Below are positions 1 to 5,990 of a DNA stretch of 7,654 bases, in pieces. Positions within the stretch are counted from its first letter, which is position 1. The number at the start of each line of letters is the position of its first letter. Source of the stretch: JAUWQU01 sp964605095 (GTDB lineage Bacteria; Planctomycetota; Phycisphaerae; SM23-33); NCBI GenBank assembly GCA_964605095.1, contig CAZSBS010000237.1:1-7654 (forward strand), written 5' to 3'. Made by a program: the position numbers and the translations under genes. Under the pieces are notes generated by a model. The model had not been told where the DNA came from. It ran no database searches and saw nothing but the letters and a program-made list of their open reading frames with translations.

Positions 1-869
1 ATGGTCTTGGCAAGGAAGGCAACGACCTGTTGGCAGTCGGGCGGCTTGCGGAAGACGGCTACACCCATGACTCGCCGTGAGAAGTGATCGACGGCCACGG
101 CCAGCCACCAACAGAACGGCCAGCGTTGTGGCAAGGCAAAGGGAAGCCAGGGCACCCAGAAGCCGCCAAGAGGAACAGCCGTCAGGTCGACGTGCCATAC
201 GTGGTTGGGACGCTTGGCGGTGACGACTCGCTCGGACGGTTTGGAGTCTTCTGCTGTTACGGTGGAATCAGGCTTGCTGGGCGGCGCTTTCTTGTCTTTG
301 GCCTTGAGCATGCGGCCGACGGTGGTGATACCGAGGTGCAGGCCGGCGCGGGCCAGGATCTGGGCGATCTTGACTTTGCCGAGTGTTGGGCACACAGTCT
401 TAAGGCGCTGGACAATGTAGCGGACGAAATCCGGGAACTTGTTGACCGGCTCCCGGAGTTGCGCCAGAGCGGAAGATCCGTCTTCATCGATTCGTTTCAG
501 CCAGGTGCCAATCGTGTCATCCTCGACGAGGAAGGCTTTAGCAGCTTGGGCGAGTGACCAGCCGCGAGCGGCCTTTAGTTCCAGGATGGCCATGCGTTCA
601 GTGGCGGGGTAATGTGGTCGTCGTCGCGGTTCGAGCTTGGCGATGCGAGCGTCCTTAATTCGGATTTCCTCGCGGAGCAGTTGGTTGTCCTGGTTGAGTC
701 GGTTGTTGTCGCTGGAGAGCCGAACACGGGCGTTAATGCTGTTGGCCGCCCAGCCGCGGGCGCAGGTGATAGCGTAATGAGCCAGAGAGACGACGTGCAG
801 AACGGCTGATTTGACGTTCTTTGGCCATCCGAAAGGCACGGGGATGTCTGGCAAAGCTTGGTCTGGCAA
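1..869 (-). CDS. IS transposase, rve/DDE integrase type, 3' part off window
   Basis: The minus-strand frame is open from the stop at 893-891 down to the left window edge (about 289 codons seen), so the C-terminus is missing. Visible parts in order: a short N-terminal segment, a polar coiled-coil-like stretch at about residues 52-79 (rich in N, L, R, E), a helix-turn-helix-like region at about 93-127 (MAILELKAARGWSLAQAAKA), and the start of an rve catalytic core. The core has the first catalytic Asp in the motif WHVDLT (about residue 228) and the conserved VDHFSRRVMG about 33 residues later. The second catalytic Asp and the Glu would lie beyond the edge, so activity cannot be judged. I chose TTG at 869 because GGAGG lies 7 nt upstream; GTG at 839 and TTG at 854 lack such a site. 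This family is known to cut and join DNA ends of its own element. The gene points away from the operon to its right and shares no function with it. Whether it is IS3-like or another rve-type family is unsure. Confidence 0.85.
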   Translation of the reverse strand, partial: MPDQALPDIPVPFGWPKNVKSAVLHVVSLAHYAITCARGWAANSINARVRLSSDNNRLNQDNQLLREEIRIKDARIAKLEPRRRPHYPATERMAILELKAARGWSLAQAAKAFLVEDDTIGTWLKRIDEDGSSALAQLREPVNKFPDFVRYIVQRLKTVCPTLGKVKIAQILARAGLHLGITTVGRMLKAKDKKAPPSKPDSTVTAEDSKPSERVVTAKRPNHVWHVDLTAVPLGGFWVPWLPFALPQRWPFCWWLAVAVDHFSRRVMGVAVFRKPPDCQQVVAFLAKT

Positions 870-876
870 GGGCAGG

Positions 877-881
877 CCTCC
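877..881 (-). promoter_or_regulatory. Shine-Dalgarno of the transposase gene
   Basis: On the minus strand this reads GGAGG, followed by 7 nt (CCTGCCC) and then TTG at 869-867. It is the only good ribosome site in front of the candidate starts in this frame and decides the unusual TTG start. Confidence 0.6.
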
Positions 882-909
882 AGGACTTCGTTAGTGTCAC
901 TGAGGCCAT

Positions 910-937
910 AGCTTACCGCGTTATTCTGTGCGGTCAA
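910..937 (-). promoter_or_regulatory. possible transposase promoter
   Basis: On the minus strand TTGACC (937-932) is followed by 16 nt and TAAGCT (915-910). The predicted transcript start would be near 903, giving a leader of about 35 nt that contains the GGAGG site. The -35 box is good and the -10 box mediocre; this is motif reading only. Confidence 0.35.
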
Positions 938-960
938 TCCCTCAAGTCTGTTCGGGATTT

Positions 961-990
961 GGACGGGCCGAAAAACGCTGGACCACTTCA
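961..990 (-). repeat. possible terminal inverted repeat of the IS element
   Basis: Read on the minus strand from 990, the sequence begins TGAAGTGGTCCAGCG and continues into a T-run and CGGCCC. A 5' TGA at the outer edge, about 120 bp upstream of the transposase start, is the usual layout for IS3-like ends. The partner repeat would be left of the window, so this end is a guess from pattern. Confidence 0.25.
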
Positions 991-1002
991 GCTGGGGGTG
1001 TC

Positions 1003-1017
1003 GGGTTCGAGGAACCC
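1003..1017. repeat. hairpin, 6-bp perfect stem
   Basis: GGGTTC, loop GAG, GAACCC. It lies between the candidate IS end and the tetR promoter. There is no T-run on either side, so it is not a clear intrinsic terminator. It resembles a tRNA T-arm only superficially. Confidence 0.4.
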
Positions 1018-1048
1018 TACCCATTGGGGCAAGTCACATCAGGCTCGG

Positions 1049-1078
1049 GGCCAGGAGCAAAAAAAGTCGCTCCTGACC
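1049..1078. repeat. inverted repeat, 10-bp arms with one mismatch
   Basis: The arms GGCCAGGAGC (1049-1058) and GCTCCTGACC (1069-1078) pair with one C/A mismatch around a 10-nt loop that starts with seven A. It sits 12 bp upstream of the tetR -35 box. No T-run follows on either strand, so a protein-binding site or old IS scar is as likely as a terminator. Confidence 0.4.
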
Positions 1079-1090
1079 AATAATTCTCTA

Positions 1091-1119
1091 TTGACTAATA
1101 GGTCATGTGCGACTATATA
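1091..1119 (+). promoter_or_regulatory. sigma70-like promoter of the tetR-led operon
   Basis: TTGACT (1091-1096), a 17-bp spacer, and TATATA (1114-1119) nearly match the consensus boxes with optimal spacing, in an AT-rich patch inside a GC-rich window. Transcription should begin near 1125-1128, which is at or next to the ATG at 1128. No other comparable promoter appears before the downstream genes, which abut or overlap, so it probably drives all five. Confidence 0.65.
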
Positions 1120-1122
1120 GTC
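1111..1122. promoter_or_regulatory. palindromic operator candidate over the -10 box
   Basis: GACTATATAGTC is a perfect 12-bp palindrome that contains the whole -10 box. TetR-type dimers bind palindromes and commonly repress their own promoter, so this is the natural autoregulatory site. It is flanked by weaker inverted pairs using the same half-site: TTGACTAATAGGTCAT (1091-1106, imperfect) on the left, and AGTCA-CAATA-TGACT (1119-1133) overlapping on the right. Confidence 0.55.
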
Positions 1123-1127
1123 ACAAT

Positions 1128-1838
1128 ATGACTCAGAGCCCCAATACTGGCGCACACGCAACAGAGCAGAACCGCATGCAGAAACGCTCTCAGCGAACGC
1201 GGACCCGTCTGCTCCAGGCGGCGCTGACGGCCTTCGGCGAGAAGGGCGTCGAGGCGACCACTATTGAGGACGTTACCGAGCGGGCTGATCTCGGTAAAGG
1301 CACATTCTACCGGCACTTCGCGAGCAAGGAAGACATCGTCGTCACCTTGATCGCCGAGTCTGTCCAGCGGCTGATGCAGGAGATTCGCAAGTCGGTGGCT
1401 GCCCGGCAGGGCCTGCCGGAGGTGCTGGCGGGTATGCTGCAGGCGCACACGACGTTTTTCATGCATCACCGCGAAGAGTTCGTGATGTTGTTCCAGGGCC
1501 GGCTTTTGTTGAAGCTGGAGCGGGAGGACCCCGAGGGTCTGGAGCAGCCGTTCCTGGAATACCTTCGCGAGGTGGAGGCGCAGGTGACGCCGTTCATGCC
1601 GCTTCCGGCGGACATGGGGCGGGTCCGGCGGGTCGCCTGCGGGCTGGCTGGTTTCGTGTCGGGTTATCTTTCGTTTGCAATGATCGGCCTGACCGAGCGG
1701 GAAATCGAGGCGAGCTTCGGCTCGCTGCGCAGCGCCTTCGTGGCTGCCTGCTCGGCGATGTTGACAACTTCTTCGCCAATGGCGGGGGTCCAGTCGACCC
1801 CCGCGGGAACCAATAAGATATTGGGAGCTTTGAGATGA
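1128..1838 (+). CDS. TetR/AcrR-family transcriptional regulator
   Basis: From ATG 1128 the protein is 236 residues, normal to slightly long for TetR regulators. The N-terminal DNA-binding domain is clear: helix 1 around residues 25-40, then TTIEDVTERADLGKGTFYRHF at about 44-64, which is the family helix-turn-helix ending in the GTFYRHF..KE signature. The rest is the variable helical ligand-binding and dimer domain; the ligand cannot be deduced. The last 20 or so residues look like a disordered tail and coincide with hairpin-forming DNA. The start is uncertain: ATG 1128 would be leaderless given the promoter, ATG 1176 (residue 17, MQKRSQ) would give 220 residues and removes a non-conserved tail, and GTG 1107 lies inside the promoter and is unlikely. 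Its stop overlaps the next start (ATGA), so it is the first gene of the operon and probably its local, self-limiting regulator. Confidence 0.9.
   Translation: MTQSPNTGAHATEQNRMQKRSQRTRTRLLQAALTAFGEKGVEATTIEDVTERADLGKGTFYRHFASKEDIVVTLIAESVQRLMQEIRKSVAARQGLPEVLAGMLQAHTTFFMHHREEFVMLFQGRLLLKLEREDPEGLEQPFLEYLREVEAQVTPFMPLPADMGRVRRVACGLAGFVSGYLSFAMIGLTEREIEASFGSLRSAFVAACSAMLTTSSPMAGVQSTPAGTNKILGALR
1782..1804 (+). repeat. GC-rich hairpin at the 3' end of tetR
   Basis: GCGGGGGTC, loop CAGTC, GACCCCCGC: a perfect 9-bp stem, strong in RNA. It lies in the last codons of tetR, about 30 nt before the aminomutase start, with no T-run after it. It could act in mRNA stability, partial attenuation or differential expression of the regulator versus the enzymes. 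Confidence 0.45.
1810..1827 (+). promoter_or_regulatory. small hairpin touching the aminomutase ribosome site
   Basis: CCAATA, loop AGA, TATTGG (1810-1824) is a perfect 6-bp stem. Its last two bases belong to GGGAG (1823-1827), the Shine-Dalgarno that lies 7 nt before ATG 1835. Folding would partly cover the ribosome site, which fits coupling of aminomutase translation to passage of ribosomes through tetR. Confidence 0.4.
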
Positions 1839-3205
1839 GAACGAAAGTCACGCAAGTTTGTGAAGAGCAGGAAGCCTCTGACGACAAGCCTCCACCGCTT
1901 ACCGGCGGACAGGAGGATGTTTCCAACGAAACGGGGGATCCGGCGGGCTCGAGTTGTGCGTTTCCCGTGAGCGAGGAACTATGGCAGGACTGGCGCTGGC
2001 AGATGCGCAACCGCATTCGCACAGCTCGCCAGTTGTCGAACCTGTCCCCGCCGACGGCCAACCTGGCGGGCGTGTCGACGGCGGCGGGGCGGTTCCCTCT
2101 GGCCATCACGCCCTATTACGCCTCGCTGATACGGCGGTTTGATTCCGGCGACCCGGTCTTCGCGATGTCCGTGCCGCAGCTCCAGGAGTTGGTGAACTAC
2201 CCCGCCCTGCACGACGACCCGCTGGAGGAGGACGAGGACATGCCCGTTCCGGGTCTGGTGCACCGGTACACGGACCGCGCGCTGCTGATCTCGACGACGA
2301 CGTGCGCGTCCTACTGCCGGCACTGCACGCGCAAGCGGATGGCCGGGCACCGCGAGTCGGTGATATCGGCGGCCCGGCTCAGGCAGGTGGTGGCTTACCT
2401 GACCGAGCACCCCGAGGTGCATGACGTGATCGTGTCGGGCGGCGACCCGTTCACGATGGCCACCGAGCAGCTCGAGCAGGTCCTGTCGGCTTTGCGTTCG
2501 GTCAGTTCGGTGGAGGTGGTGCGGATCGGCACGCGGGTGCCGGTGGTTCTGCCGATGCGGGTGACCGACGAGTTGGTGGCGATGCTGCGCAAGTACCACC
2601 CGCTGTACGTCAACACGCACTTCAATCACCCGGCGGAGCTGACGGCGGAGTCCGCAGCGGCCTGCCGCAGGCTTGTGGACGCCGGCGTGCCTATGGGCAA
2701 CCAGTCGGTGCTTCTGCGCGGCGTCAACGACCGCGCCGAGGTCCTGGAAGAGCTATTCCGTGGGCTGGTTCGCAACCGCGTTCGCCCGTACTACCTGTAC
2801 CAGTGCGATCTGGTTCGGGGCGTGGAGCACTTCCGCACCCCGCTGTCCAAGGGCCTGTCGATCATGGAATACCTTCGCGGGCGGCTCAGCGGAATCGCCA
2901 TCCCCACGTTCGTGGTGGACGCCCCGCACGGGGGAGGGAAGATCCCCCTGCTGCCCAACTACATCATCTCGGTAAGCCCGACGCACACCGTGCTGCGGAA
3001 CTTCGAGGGCATGATGGTGGCCTACCCCGAGCCGTGCATGCAGGAAGGCGCCGTCCCGCCCGCCCAAGCCGAGATGCCCACCGTGTCCGACCTCGCCAAC
3101 GGGCGGGCAACGAAGATTCAGCCGGCCGCCACGGGCCGCCACCAGCGGCGCTCGATGCGGGCCTCGCATGATCTGCAAGAGACTCCCGCGGAACTAACCC
3201 AGTGA
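1835..3205 (+). CDS. kamA: lysine 2,3-aminomutase-type radical SAM/PLP enzyme
   Basis: This enzyme family moves the alpha-amino group of L-lysine to the beta carbon, giving beta-lysine, using a [4Fe-4S] cluster, S-adenosylmethionine and pyridoxal phosphate in the cytoplasm. The 456-residue protein shows the KAM entry helix (WQDWRWQMRNRI, 50-61), the cluster motif CASYCRHC (C157, C161, C164) followed by TRKR, the SAM motif SGGDP (201-205), YQCDL (D325), FVVDAP (D362) and GGGK (K369). Compared with Clostridium subterminale enzyme residues C125/C129/C132, R134, D293, D330 and K337, every one is found here at an offset of exactly 32. The two Asp that bind the lysine epsilon-amine are kept, which argues for lysine rather than glutamate. 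Odd points: a disordered acidic N-terminal tail of about 45 residues, and no CxCxxC zinc ligands at the C-terminus, where a polar tail (402-456) takes their place. It is much longer than EpmB, and no EF-P or EpmA gene is near. ATG 1835 overlaps the tetR stop and has GGGAG upstream. Arginine or another diamino acid remains possible. Confidence 0.9.
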   Translation: MRTKVTQVCEEQEASDDKPPPLTGGQEDVSNETGDPAGSSCAFPVSEELWQDWRWQMRNRIRTARQLSNLSPPTANLAGVSTAAGRFPLAITPYYASLIRRFDSGDPVFAMSVPQLQELVNYPALHDDPLEEDEDMPVPGLVHRYTDRALLISTTTCASYCRHCTRKRMAGHRESVISAARLRQVVAYLTEHPEVHDVIVSGGDPFTMATEQLEQVLSALRSVSSVEVVRIGTRVPVVLPMRVTDELVAMLRKYHPLYVNTHFNHPAELTAESAAACRRLVDAGVPMGNQSVLLRGVNDRAEVLEELFRGLVRNRVRPYYLYQCDLVRGVEHFRTPLSKGLSIMEYLRGRLSGIAIPTFVVDAPHGGGKIPLLPNYIISVSPTHTVLRNFEGMMVAYPEPCMQEGAVPPAQAEMPTVSDLANGRATKIQPAATGRHQRRSMRASHDLQETPAELTQ

Positions 3206-4959
3206 TACGGATTCGCAGACTTCACAACACGGTCCTGCCGGCCGACCGGGATGCGATCTCGCAGGTTCAGGAGATCTTCCGGCAGAACTTCCAGGACGTG
3301 GCGAGCTACGCCGAGAAGATTCCCGGCCTGCTGGATCACCCGTTCCGGCAGGGGTATCAGTCGTTCCTGCTGGTCTGTGAGACCGGGCTCGGGCGGGTGA
3401 CCGGGTTCGCGCTGTTCCTGCACTTTCCGGAGATCGACAGTTCGTTGCTGGACTTCCTGGCCGTGAGGCGGGACATCCGCGGCGGCGGGCTGGGCAGCAC
3501 GCTTTACGAGGCGATGCGGGAGTTCCTTCGCGACATCAAATCCCGCGGGCTGTACATGGAGTGCCTGCCGGATGCCCCCGCCGTCGTTCGGGACCGCGCT
3601 TTGCTCGATGAGAATCGTCGGCGGCTCAGCTTTTACGAACGATACGGTGCTCGCCCGATCGTCAACACGGAGTTCGAGACGCCAATTGGCGAGTCCGCCG
3701 CGCCTTACTTGCTGTTCGACGGGCTCGGGCGGACCGAACCGCTCGGGCGTGGAGAGTGCCGCGCCGCCATCCGCCTGATTCTTCGGCGGAAGTACAGTCA
3801 CCTGGTCGGCCCGGACTACATCGAGCGCGTCGTCGAGTCGGTCATCGACAGCCCCGTCCGGCTGCGGCCGCCGCGATACGCGCGGAGCACGATAGAGTCG
3901 GCACCGGTCCGCCGCGGGCGACTGGCCAAGCCCTTCGCGATGGTCGTCTCCCCGCACCACAAGCTCCACCACGTCCAGGACCGGGGTTATGTGGAACGCC
4001 CCGCCCGGGTGGAGGCGATCCAGGAGGCGCTGGCGAAGCTGGACCTGTTCGAGACGGTCGCCCCGAAGCACTTCGGCGACGAGCAGATCCGCGCCGTACA
4101 CGACGGGCGGTTCGTCACGTACCTTCACGACGTGTGCGCGAAGATCAGCACGAAACGCCCGGTGTACCCGTACGTGTTCCCCATCCGCCGCCCCGAACGC
4201 CGCCCGAAGGACCTCGCCTTGCGAGCGGGCTACTACTGCATCGACACGTTTACGCCGCTGGACGGCAACGCCTATGTGGCGGCGCGTTCGGCGGTGGACG
4301 TGGCCCTTACGGCCGCCGGGGAAGTCCTGGCCGGGCGACGGGTTGCCTACGCCGTGTGCAGGCCGCCGGGGCACCACGCCGAGCGCGGGGTCTTCGGAGG
4401 CTTCTGCTACTTCAACAACGCCGCCATCGCCGCCCAACAGCTCAGCCGGCACGGCAAGGTGGCGATGCTCGACGTGGACTTCCACCATGGTAACGGCGCT
4501 CAGGACATCTTCTACACCCGTAGCGACGTGCTGACGGTCTCCATACACGGGCACCCGAACTACGCATACCCGTACTTCTCAGGCTTCGCCGACGAACTCG
4601 GCGAGGGCGAAGGCAAGGGTTTCAACCGGAACTATCCGCTGCCGGAAAACGCCGACGAGAAGGTGTACTTCGAGGCGCTGGACGCGGCGACGGCGCAAGT
4701 CCGGCGGTTCAAGCCCGTCTTTCTCGTGGTCTGCCTGGGACTCGACACCATGCGGGGCGACCCGACCGGGGCGTTCGGCCTGACCGCCGTAGCCATGAAA
4801 CGAATGGGCGCCAGGATCGCCGCGCTGGCGATGCCCACGCTGGTCGTACAGGAGGGCGGCTACAGCCTGCGAAACCTCAAACGCGGCGTGGCCGCGTTCT
4901 TCGAGGGACTCGCCGAGGAACCCATGATCGGCCCTCTCCCGGCCGGCAAGAAGAAGTGA
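3202..4959 (+). CDS. fused GNAT acetyltransferase / HDAC-type deacetylase (acetylpolyamine amidohydrolase-like)
   Basis: Two enzymes with opposite chemistry share this 585-residue protein. Residues 1-175 form a GNAT domain: strand FLAVRRDI then GGGLGS (94-99), the acetyl-CoA pyrophosphate loop, and FYERYGARP (144-152), the usual final GNAT motif. A conserved-looking linker (about 186-228) follows. Residues 245-575 are a zinc deacetylase of the HDAC/AphA superfamily: catalytic His pair in RPPGHHAE (H391, H392), zinc ligands D426 and H428 in DVDFHHGNG and D515 in GLDTMRGDP, and catalytic Y554 in EGGYS. All active-site residues are present. The stretch SIHGHPNYAYPYFSGFADE followed by GEGEGKGFNRNYPLP is like acetylpolyamine amidohydrolases, which act on small acetylated amines rather than histones. 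No signal peptide or membrane segment is visible, so it is cytoplasmic. The start GTG 3202 overlaps the aminomutase stop (GTGA) and lacks a close Shine-Dalgarno, suggesting translational coupling. Beside an aminomutase, the GNAT part may play the role of AblB (acetylating the epsilon-amine of beta-lysine), but no clear AblB signature was recognised. The true substrates are unknown. Confidence 0.88.
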   Translation: MIRIRRLHNTVLPADRDAISQVQEIFRQNFQDVASYAEKIPGLLDHPFRQGYQSFLLVCETGLGRVTGFALFLHFPEIDSSLLDFLAVRRDIRGGGLGSTLYEAMREFLRDIKSRGLYMECLPDAPAVVRDRALLDENRRRLSFYERYGARPIVNTEFETPIGESAAPYLLFDGLGRTEPLGRGECRAAIRLILRRKYSHLVGPDYIERVVESVIDSPVRLRPPRYARSTIESAPVRRGRLAKPFAMVVSPHHKLHHVQDRGYVERPARVEAIQEALAKLDLFETVAPKHFGDEQIRAVHDGRFVTYLHDVCAKISTKRPVYPYVFPIRRPERRPKDLALRAGYYCIDTFTPLDGNAYVAARSAVDVALTAAGEVLAGRRVAYAVCRPPGHHAERGVFGGFCYFNNAAIAAQQLSRHGKVAMLDVDFHHGNGAQDIFYTRSDVLTVSIHGHPNYAYPYFSGFADELGEGEGKGFNRNYPLPENADEKVYFEALDAATAQVRRFKPVFLVVCLGLDTMRGDPTGAFGLTAVAMKRMGARIAALAMPTLVVQEGGYSLRNLKRGVAAFFEGLAEEPMIGPLPAGKKK

Positions 4960-4963
4960 GCTT

Positions 4964-5989
4964 ATGGACAGGACGATTCGCACTATAGGACTGGTGTACG
5001 ATCTGCGGGACGACTACCTCGCCGAGGGATTCACCGCTGACCAGGTCGCGGAGTTCGACACGCTGGACACGATCAACCGGCTCGCGGGCGCACTGGGCGA
5101 ATTGGGCTGCGAGGTGGACCGCGTCGGCAACGGGCGGGCGCTTTGCCGACGGCTCGTCAACGGGGATCGGTGGGACCTGGTATTCCCCGTCGCCGAAGGC
5201 CTGGCCGGGCGAAGCCGCGAGGCGCAGGTGCCCTGCTTGCTCGAGATGTACGCCCAGCCGTACGTGTTCTCCGACCCATTGGCCTGCGCGGTGACGCTGG
5301 ACAAGTCGGCCGCCAAGAGGATCCTCCGCGCAGAGGGCCTGTCCACGCCGCGGTCAACCACGGTCGCCCGCGAGGCGGACCTGGCCGCGACGACGCTGAG
5401 CTACCCCCTGTTCGCCAAGCCCAACGCCGAAGGAACCGGCAAGGGAGTGGACGGCGCATCAAAGATCGACACCCCCGAGCAGCTCCGCAGGACCTGCCTT
5501 CGCCTGCTGAAGCAGTACGCCCAGCCCGTGCTGGTCGAGGAGTACCTCCCAGGCCGGGAGTTCACCACCGCCATCCTGGGCTGCGGAACCGACGCACAGG
5601 TGCTCGGCACGCTGGAAGTCCGAATGCGGGCCGACTCGCCTCACGTGGACTACTCCTTCGAGGTCAAGGAGAAGTGCGAGCAGTTCGTGGACTACCTGCC
5701 CGTCGAGCCAGGCCCTGTCCGCGACGACGTCGAGGCGCTGGCGCTTGCTGCCTACCGGGTGCTCGATTGCCGCGACACCGGGCGGGTGGACATTCGCCTG
5801 GACTCGGCCGGCCTGCCCTCGTTCATCGAGATCAACCCCTTGCCCGGCCTGCACCCGACCCACTCGGACCTGCCGATGATCGCCACGCAGCAGGGACTGA
5901 CGTACCCGGAGTTGCTGCACCGGATCGTAGCCTCCGCCGCGGCGAGGCAGGGGCTGACCCTCCCGACACCCTCAAGGCGGGACCGCTGA
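4964..5989 (+). CDS. ATP-grasp ligase, D-Ala-D-Ala ligase-like
   Basis: ATP-grasp ligases activate a carboxylate as acyl phosphate and join it to an amine. This 341-residue protein has the three-part Ddl layout: an N-terminal substrate domain with FPVAEGLAGRSREAQVPCLL (74-93), a central domain with TLDKSAAKRIL (111-121), KPNAEGTGKGV (152-162) and VEEYLPGREFT (191-201), and a C-terminal domain with GRVDIRLD (273-280) and FIEINPLPGLHPTHSDLP (287-304), where E289 and N291 should hold magnesium. Length and motifs fit the family, but no peptidoglycan gene is near and the operon makes a beta-amino acid, so I infer ligation of beta-lysine or an acetylated form rather than D-alanine. ATG 4964 lies 4 nt after the preceding stop, with a purine-rich AAGAAGTGAG upstream that serves as a modest ribosome site. 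A true D-Ala-D-Ala ligase cannot be excluded from sequence. Confidence 0.85.
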   Translation: MDRTIRTIGLVYDLRDDYLAEGFTADQVAEFDTLDTINRLAGALGELGCEVDRVGNGRALCRRLVNGDRWDLVFPVAEGLAGRSREAQVPCLLEMYAQPYVFSDPLACAVTLDKSAAKRILRAEGLSTPRSTTVAREADLAATTLSYPLFAKPNAEGTGKGVDGASKIDTPEQLRRTCLRLLKQYAQPVLVEEYLPGREFTTAILGCGTDAQVLGTLEVRMRADSPHVDYSFEVKEKCEQFVDYLPVEPGPVRDDVEALALAAYRVLDCRDTGRVDIRLDSAGLPSFIEINPLPGLHPTHSDLPMIATQQGLTYPELLHRIVASAAARQGLTLPTPSRRDR

Positions 5990-5990
5990 T

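Noticed and set aside
84..557. Plus-strand reading frame opposite the transposase
   Set aside because: It is the exact antisense of a frame with clear rve-integrase motifs and has no recognisable domain of its own.
1001..1020. tRNA T-arm-like GGTTCGA
   Set aside because: The five bases on either side of the 7-base loop do not pair, and no acceptor or anticodon arms surround it; it is just a 6-bp hairpin.
1105..1131. Nine-codon reading frame starting at ATG 1105 as a leader peptide
   Set aside because: It lies across the -10 box and ends at the likely transcript start, so it would not be transcribed from the promoter.
1835..3205. EpmB (EF-P lysine modification) as the identity of the aminomutase
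   Set aside because: The protein is more than 100 residues longer than EpmB, has the KAM-type N-terminal helix, and no EF-P or EpmA gene is near.
3202..4959. Frameshift or misassembly joining two genes
   Set aside because: The frame is open throughout, the linker is coding-like, and both domains are complete with their key residues.
4964..5989. Housekeeping D-alanine-D-alanine ligase of peptidoglycan synthesis
   Set aside because: Not excluded outright, but there are no mur or cell-division genes nearby, and a paralogue and aminomutase share the operon, so a special pathway role is more likely.
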